Shown here: positions 60,664-64,000 of the stretch, piece by piece
How positions within the stretch are numbered: position 1 is the stretch's first letter
Layout of the letters: every line of letters begins with the position of its first letter
Assembly: GCF_900163665.1 (NCBI RefSeq)
Contig: NZ_FUIA01000016.1
Coordinates: 62,001 to 126,000, forward strand
Reading direction: 5' to 3'
DNA: 64,000 bases
From: Frigoribacterium sp. JB110
Lineage (GTDB): Bacteria > Actinomycetota > Actinomycetes > Actinomycetales > Microbacteriaceae
Position numbers and translations under genes: made by a program
Notes under the pieces: generated by a model
The model's input: the letters and a program-made list of their open reading frames with translations, nothing else
What the model was told of the DNA's origin: nothing
The model's database searches: none

Positions 60664-62000
60664 TCTGCGGCTCCGATCTTCTCGCGCTGTGTGCGCTCGA
60701 CGCCACTGTCGGCGCCCGAGCCGCCCCTGCCCATCCGAGCGACGGCGTGGCAGACGGGTGCGGCGATGATCGCCACGATCACACCCTGCACGGCTGGACT
60801 GCCGATGCCTGTCACGGTGCCGAACAGGGCGGCGCCCGTGCCGCACAGATACGCGACGATGCCCGGCCAGACGAACGCAACCGCCCGGTCGACCGGAGTG
60901 CCGGGGTCGCGCATGCGCCACACGAACAGGAAGGTGCCGATGATCACGCCGCCCAGGGGAGGGATCACAGTGCCGAGCAGCACGAGAAACCCGGTCAGCG
61001 CGTCGGCGAGCCCGGTGACCGCGAGGGCGGTGCCGATCACGACGCCGCCCACGATGAAGGGCCGCTTGGTGCCCTTGCCGAACATCTCGGCGCCCGCGAC
61101 GCCGAAGGCGTACGCTGCGTTGTCGTTCGTGGTCCAGAGGTTGAACGTCAGCATGAACACGCCGAGCCCCGCGAGCCCGAGCGTCATCAGCAGCGCGGTG
61201 AAGTCCGGCTCGCCGAAGGCGACGGCACCGGCCCCGCCGAAGAAGAGCATCGCCGTCTCGATCACGATGAGTGATCCGAAGCCGACCAGGAACGCGACAC
61301 GGGCGCTGCGGGCGAAGCGCGACCAGTTGCCGATCTGCGTGCCGCCGGAGATGAACGTGCCGATCATCATCGTCAGCGCGAGCCCCGGCGGGATCGACCC
61401 GTCGCCGGTCGTGGCGAACATCCCGCCCCATCCGCCGATCTCGTCGACCGAGACCGTCGTGATCCAGATGCACAGGGCGAACATCAGCGGCACCGACACC
61501 CACGACAGGATCTCGATGCCTTTGAAGCCCCAGTACGCCGTCGTCGCCATCAGCACCCCGCCCAGAACGGACAGCGGCCAGGAGACGCTCCAGCCGAGCG
61601 CTGAGGAGAGCAGATCGGAGAAGATGCCGACCGTGATGCCGTACCAGCCGATCTGCGTTCCGCCGAGCACCAGCGATGCCCACTTGCCGCCGACGCGGCC
61701 GAGCACGAGGCGCGAGACGAGCACGGTCGACAGCCCGGTGCGCGCGCTCGCCGCGGCCAGCGTCGCGACGTACACCGCGAGCACCACGGAGGCGGTCACG
61801 GCGAGCCCGAGGAACGGACCGAACCCGAACGCGCCGGCGACCTGCCCGCCGGTGACCATCGTGGGCGTGAAGAAGACGAAGCCGGCCACGACGACGAGCA
61901 ACGAGAACCATCCCCGCCTGGCGTGGCCGGGCACACGGGTGAGGGGATAGTCCTGGTCGACGGTCGCGCCTGGTGCGGGAGGGGAAGAGGTCCTGGTCAT
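60660..62000 (-). CDS. NCS1 nucleobase permease (CodB-like)
   Basis: 446 aa, about 12 helices. LVVVAGFVFFTPTMVTGGQV, LGGTQIGWYGITVG, SGGTQIGNWSRFARSARVAF and MLTFNLWTTNDNAAYAFGVA match the CodB branch of NCS1 transporters; NWSRF-type loop and TNDN segment are typical. It should bring a purine or pyrimidine-like compound into the cell. ATG at 62000 chosen as first Met of a normal CodB N-terminus. Two-gene operon with the amidohydrolase. Confidence 0.9.
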   Translation of the reverse strand: MTRTSSPPAPGATVDQDYPLTRVPGHARRGWFSLLVVVAGFVFFTPTMVTGGQVAGAFGFGPFLGLAVTASVVLAVYVATLAAASARTGLSTVLVSRLVLGRVGGKWASLVLGGTQIGWYGITVGIFSDLLSSALGWSVSWPLSVLGGVLMATTAYWGFKGIEILSWVSVPLMFALCIWITTVSVDEIGGWGGMFATTGDGSIPPGLALTMMIGTFISGGTQIGNWSRFARSARVAFLVGFGSLIVIETAMLFFGGAGAVAFGEPDFTALLMTLGLAGLGVFMLTFNLWTTNDNAAYAFGVAGAEMFGKGTKRPFIVGGVVIGTALAVTGLADALTGFLVLLGTVIPPLGGVIIGTFLFVWRMRDPGTPVDRAVAFVWPGIVAYLCGTGAALFGTVTGIGSPAVQGVIVAIIAAPVCHAVARMGRGGSGADSGVERTQREKIGAAE

Positions 62001-62119
62001 GTGACGCTCCTTTCGCTGCCCGCCATTCGATCCGGTGAATGTTTCGTCGCCGTTGCGTGGGCGCAGGGAGTGGTCGTTCCGCCCGCTGCCCGCCCCCGGA
62101 GGTGTGGAGGTCGACACCT

Positions 62120-62149
62120 GCGGAAACACCGGTGACATCGAGCGGAAAC
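62120..62149. promoter_or_regulatory. Direct repeats between the permease and PucR genes
   Basis: GCGGAAAC at 62120-62127 and 62142-62149: two identical half-sites 22 bases apart, two helical turns. They overlap the -35 region of the PucR gene, whose likely -10 TAGCGT is at 62160-62165, and also lie upstream of the permease start at 62000. Confidence 0.55.
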
Positions 62150-62171
62150 GGCGCGGTCCTAGCGTGAGGGC

Positions 62172-63260
62172 ATGCCGATGAGCCCGGATGCCTCCTACGA
62201 GCGGGCCTCCGATGCCATCCGGGTCGGGGACGTCTTCGAATGGGCACAGCCGCACGTCGATCTGGTGGGAGACGCCGTCGGGCTGGACAGGGTCATCCGG
62301 TGGCCGCTGCCGTCTGACCTGCTCGACCCGAGCCCTTACCTGCGCGGCGGCGAGCTCGTGCTCACCTCCGGGATCTCCATCCTCGAGGCGGCGTCGCAGC
62401 GTCGGTTCGTCTCCGCGGTGTGCGCTGCGGGCGCGACGGCGATCGGATACGCGCTCGGTGTGGTCACCGACACCGTCCCGCCGGCGTTGATCCGCGCGGC
62501 GAACGCGGAGGGGCTCGCCGTGATCTCGGTGCCTCCCGACATGCCGTTCGTCGAGATCATCCAGCGGTTCTCCATCGAGCGTCACCGCCGCGACGGAGAA
62601 TCGCGCGAGCGTGCGCGCGTCGGCGCGATCGTCGAGATGGTGCGTCGTGCGCAGGCGAGCGCCATGGTCCTGGTGCCTGAGCTCGCCGACGGCGAGCAGA
62701 GCAGGGTGCACATCGTGGTCTCGAAAGGGGCAGCGCCCCGTGTCGACGGGCCGGCGCTGCGGGGAACGTCGGGGCCGTATGAGATCGCGATCGTGCCCGT
62801 CGTCGATGGCGGATCGGATGAGGTGCCGGTCTCAGATTCTGACGTGCCGTTCGGGTGGAGCGGGCCTGTGGAACTGGGGCGGGCCGCCACGGCCATTCGC
62901 GAGGCGTTCGCTGGAGCGGCGCTGGCGGATCGGACGGGCAGGCCGGCGGGGCCGAGGGACCTGGCGACCGTCGAAGGCCTCGCGCGTCGGCTCACCCCGG
63001 AGCAGGCGGCGCCGTTCGCTCAGCACGTGATCGATCCGCTTCGCGACTACGACACGCGCCACCGCACCCGGCTCATGCACACGGTAGAGGTCGCGTGTCG
63101 GCGGGAGGGCGCGATCGCGCAGACGGCCGACGAACTGTTCGTGCACGAGAACACGCTGCGCAAGCGCGCGGCACGCATCGAGACTCTCACCGGCCTCAAC
63201 CCGCTGCGCGGAGCCGACCGCGCCGCGTTCGTCATCGCGCTGCTCGCCGACGCGGGGTGA
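62172..63260 (+). CDS. PucR-family regulator
   Basis: 362 aa. N-terminal PucR ligand domain (about 15-135: YLRGGELVLTSGI, GATAIGYALG, LAVISVPPDMPFVEIIQ). The C-terminal PucR HTH_30 is VEVACRREGAIAQTADELFV and HENTLRKRAARIETLTGL. Such regulators answer to purine breakdown products. It is divergent from the permease-amidohydrolase operon and probably activates it. ATG 62172, apparently leaderless. Confidence 0.9.
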   Translation: MPMSPDASYERASDAIRVGDVFEWAQPHVDLVGDAVGLDRVIRWPLPSDLLDPSPYLRGGELVLTSGISILEAASQRRFVSAVCAAGATAIGYALGVVTDTVPPALIRAANAEGLAVISVPPDMPFVEIIQRFSIERHRRDGESRERARVGAIVEMVRRAQASAMVLVPELADGEQSRVHIVVSKGAAPRVDGPALRGTSGPYEIAIVPVVDGGSDEVPVSDSDVPFGWSGPVELGRAATAIREAFAGAALADRTGRPAGPRDLATVEGLARRLTPEQAAPFAQHVIDPLRDYDTRHRTRLMHTVEVACRREGAIAQTADELFVHENTLRKRAARIETLTGLNPLRGADRAAFVIALLADAG

Positions 63261-63324
63261 GGGCATCGCGCGGTGCGACGCATCCGGGGGCCGTCGGCGC
63301 CCGCGCAGCGCCGTGTGGCGCTGG

Positions 63325-63493
63325 TTCGTTTGCGCCGTTCGCCGGTTCGCGGTGCCTGAACGCCGCGGACGGCGCAAATGAACATGGAGGTGGCGCGGCG
63401 CTGGGTGCGCTCGGCATCGGCGCGGGGTGGGTGCCTTCGATTGTGCGCTTCGCGGGTTCTGCGGGCTCGTAGGCCGCGTTCGGCGCAAACGAA
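63325..63493. repeat. Palindromic element between convergent genes (TTTGCGCC type)
   Basis: TTCGTTTGCGCCGTTC (63325-63340), inverted GGACGGCGCAAATGAA (63367-63382) and a further inverted GTTCGGCGCAAACGAA (63478-63493). One direct and two inverted copies of the same word, 95 bases apart for the last two. The rest of the 242-base space between PucR and the small gene at 63503 shows no gene. Confidence 0.65.
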
Positions 63494-63502
63494 GCGCGCC
63501 GG

Positions 63503-63658
63503 TCAGACCGTGTGCGCATCCGATTCGGCGACGATGCGCGCCGCGCGTTCGGCTCGGCGCTGGCGGTAGCGGGCGTTGATCTTGTCGGCGCCTGCGGCGA
63601 TCACGAGCGAACCGGTGAGCGGGCCGATGAACATGAGGAGAAAGGCTGCGGTATCCAT
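63503..63658 (-). CDS. Small single-helix membrane protein
   Basis: 51 aa from ATG 63658. One TM helix at about 4-22 (AAFLLMFIGPLTGSLVIAAG), then a basic amphipathic part (INARYRQRRAERAARIV). Gene-like codon use but no family recognised. A longer start at 63694 has no ribosome site. Confidence 0.5.
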   Translation of the reverse strand: MDTAAFLLMFIGPLTGSLVIAAGADKINARYRQRRAERAARIVAESDAHTV

Positions 63659-63765
63659 GACTTTGACGCTACGAGCCCGCGGCGCCGCCCACATCCGCCT
63701 GTTGGCGGAGATCGGCGCGGCTCGTCTCCTCCGCCGCGCGGGGGAGACGGGCCACGCCGTCGCGA

Positions 63766-64000
63766 TCAGCCGAAGGTCACGGCCTTGAACTTCTCGGTCT
63801 GCTCGCGGATGCCGACCTCGGTGGGGAGGCGCTCGATCGAACTGGCGCCGAAGAAGCCGACCACGCCCTCCGTGTGCGAGAGCACGTACTGGGCGTCATC
63901 CGGTTCGGCGATCGGGCCGCCGTGGCACAGCACCAGGATGTCCGGGTTGACGGCCACGGCCGCATCGCGCATCGCCTGCACGCGCTCGACCGACTCGTCC
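63766..64000 (-). CDS. PEP-hydrolase-like TIM-barrel protein, C-terminal part
   Basis: The last 78 codons only; the gene continues past the right edge. NPDILVLCHGGPIAEPDDAQ, GVVGFFGASSIERLPTE and VGIREQTEKFK match the C-terminus of the PEP-hydrolase (Tm-1-like C-terminal TIM-barrel) family, in which CHGGP is the active-site region. These proteins often follow a Tm-1-like ATP-binding subunit. Function in bacteria is unclear. Stop at 63766-63768. Confidence 0.75.
   Translation of the reverse strand, partial: DESVERVQAMRDAAVAVNPDILVLCHGGPIAEPDDAQYVLSHTEGVVGFFGASSIERLPTEVGIREQTEKFKAVTFG

Overview
The window looks like a chromosomal segment of a high-GC actinobacterium, probably Microbacterium or a close Microbacteriaceae relative. 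The grounds are very GC-rich third codon positions, frequent GTG starts, many 4-base stop/start overlaps, many apparently leaderless genes (a TANNNT hexamer 6-7 nt before the start codon), ClpC and RadA of actinobacterial type, and a ROK/TetR/GntR-rich sugar and peptide catabolic repertoire. Genus assignment is inference.

Layout. 1-426 is the start of an acyltransferase-3 membrane protein that runs off the left edge. 0.8-13 kb is an accessory, defence-rich island. It holds an XRE regulator, a DUF262/DUF1524 (GmrSD-like) nuclease with a C-terminal RAMA-like domain that overlaps by 4 bases a 1693-aa single-chain Type ISP restriction-modification enzyme, a debris zone with a copy of a DUF2075 C-terminus, two small membrane proteins, a frameshifted higA, an RHH/toxin pair, and a MazG-like pyrophosphohydrolase overlapping a GIY-YIG/DUF2075 helicase-nuclease. 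13-22.9 kb is a ROK-repressor-controlled oligopeptide ABC operon continuing into an M81 peptidase, CutC and a ROK kinase. 22.9-25.5 kb has a flavodoxin-fold oxidoreductase/TetR pair, a macro-domain protein and a GntR regulator. 25.6-36.4 kb is a GntR-controlled sugar or polyol operon: ribose-type ABC transporter, LsrF-like aldolase/thiolase, GlpD-like dehydrogenase, FGGY kinase and a class II aldolase-SDR fusion.

36.5-48 kb is mainly core or housekeeping: a SecD-head-like lipoprotein, SDR/TetR, a Fic protein, a DUF2975-like/XRE pair, clpC, an ECF sigma factor with a DUF4349 membrane protein, argA-like GNAT and SseB-like genes. 48.2-54.5 kb is GH3 glycosidase, GtrA-like protein and GT2, then a LytTR response regulator and GHKL kinase. 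54.5-58 kb is a CsoR-boxed copZ, radA and a DHA2 MFS exporter. 58.2-64 kb is tRNA-Ser(CGA), a VapBC pair, a nucleobase-type amidohydrolase with an NCS1 permease and PucR regulator, a small membrane protein and the 3' end of a PEP-hydrolase-like TIM-barrel gene at the right edge.

A scale-crossing feature is a set of gene-3'-end palindromes (about 660, 37.2, 43.9, 45.8, 45.9, 47.4, 48.0, 55.0 and 63.4 kb). Their sequences differ but several share one architecture, with a short word repeated directly and inverted; some are copies of each other. The strongest candidates for undescribed biology are the RAMA nuclease/Type ISP pair, the MazG/DUF2075 pair, the hybrid LsrF/GlpD/FGGY/aldolase-SDR pathway, and this palindrome set.
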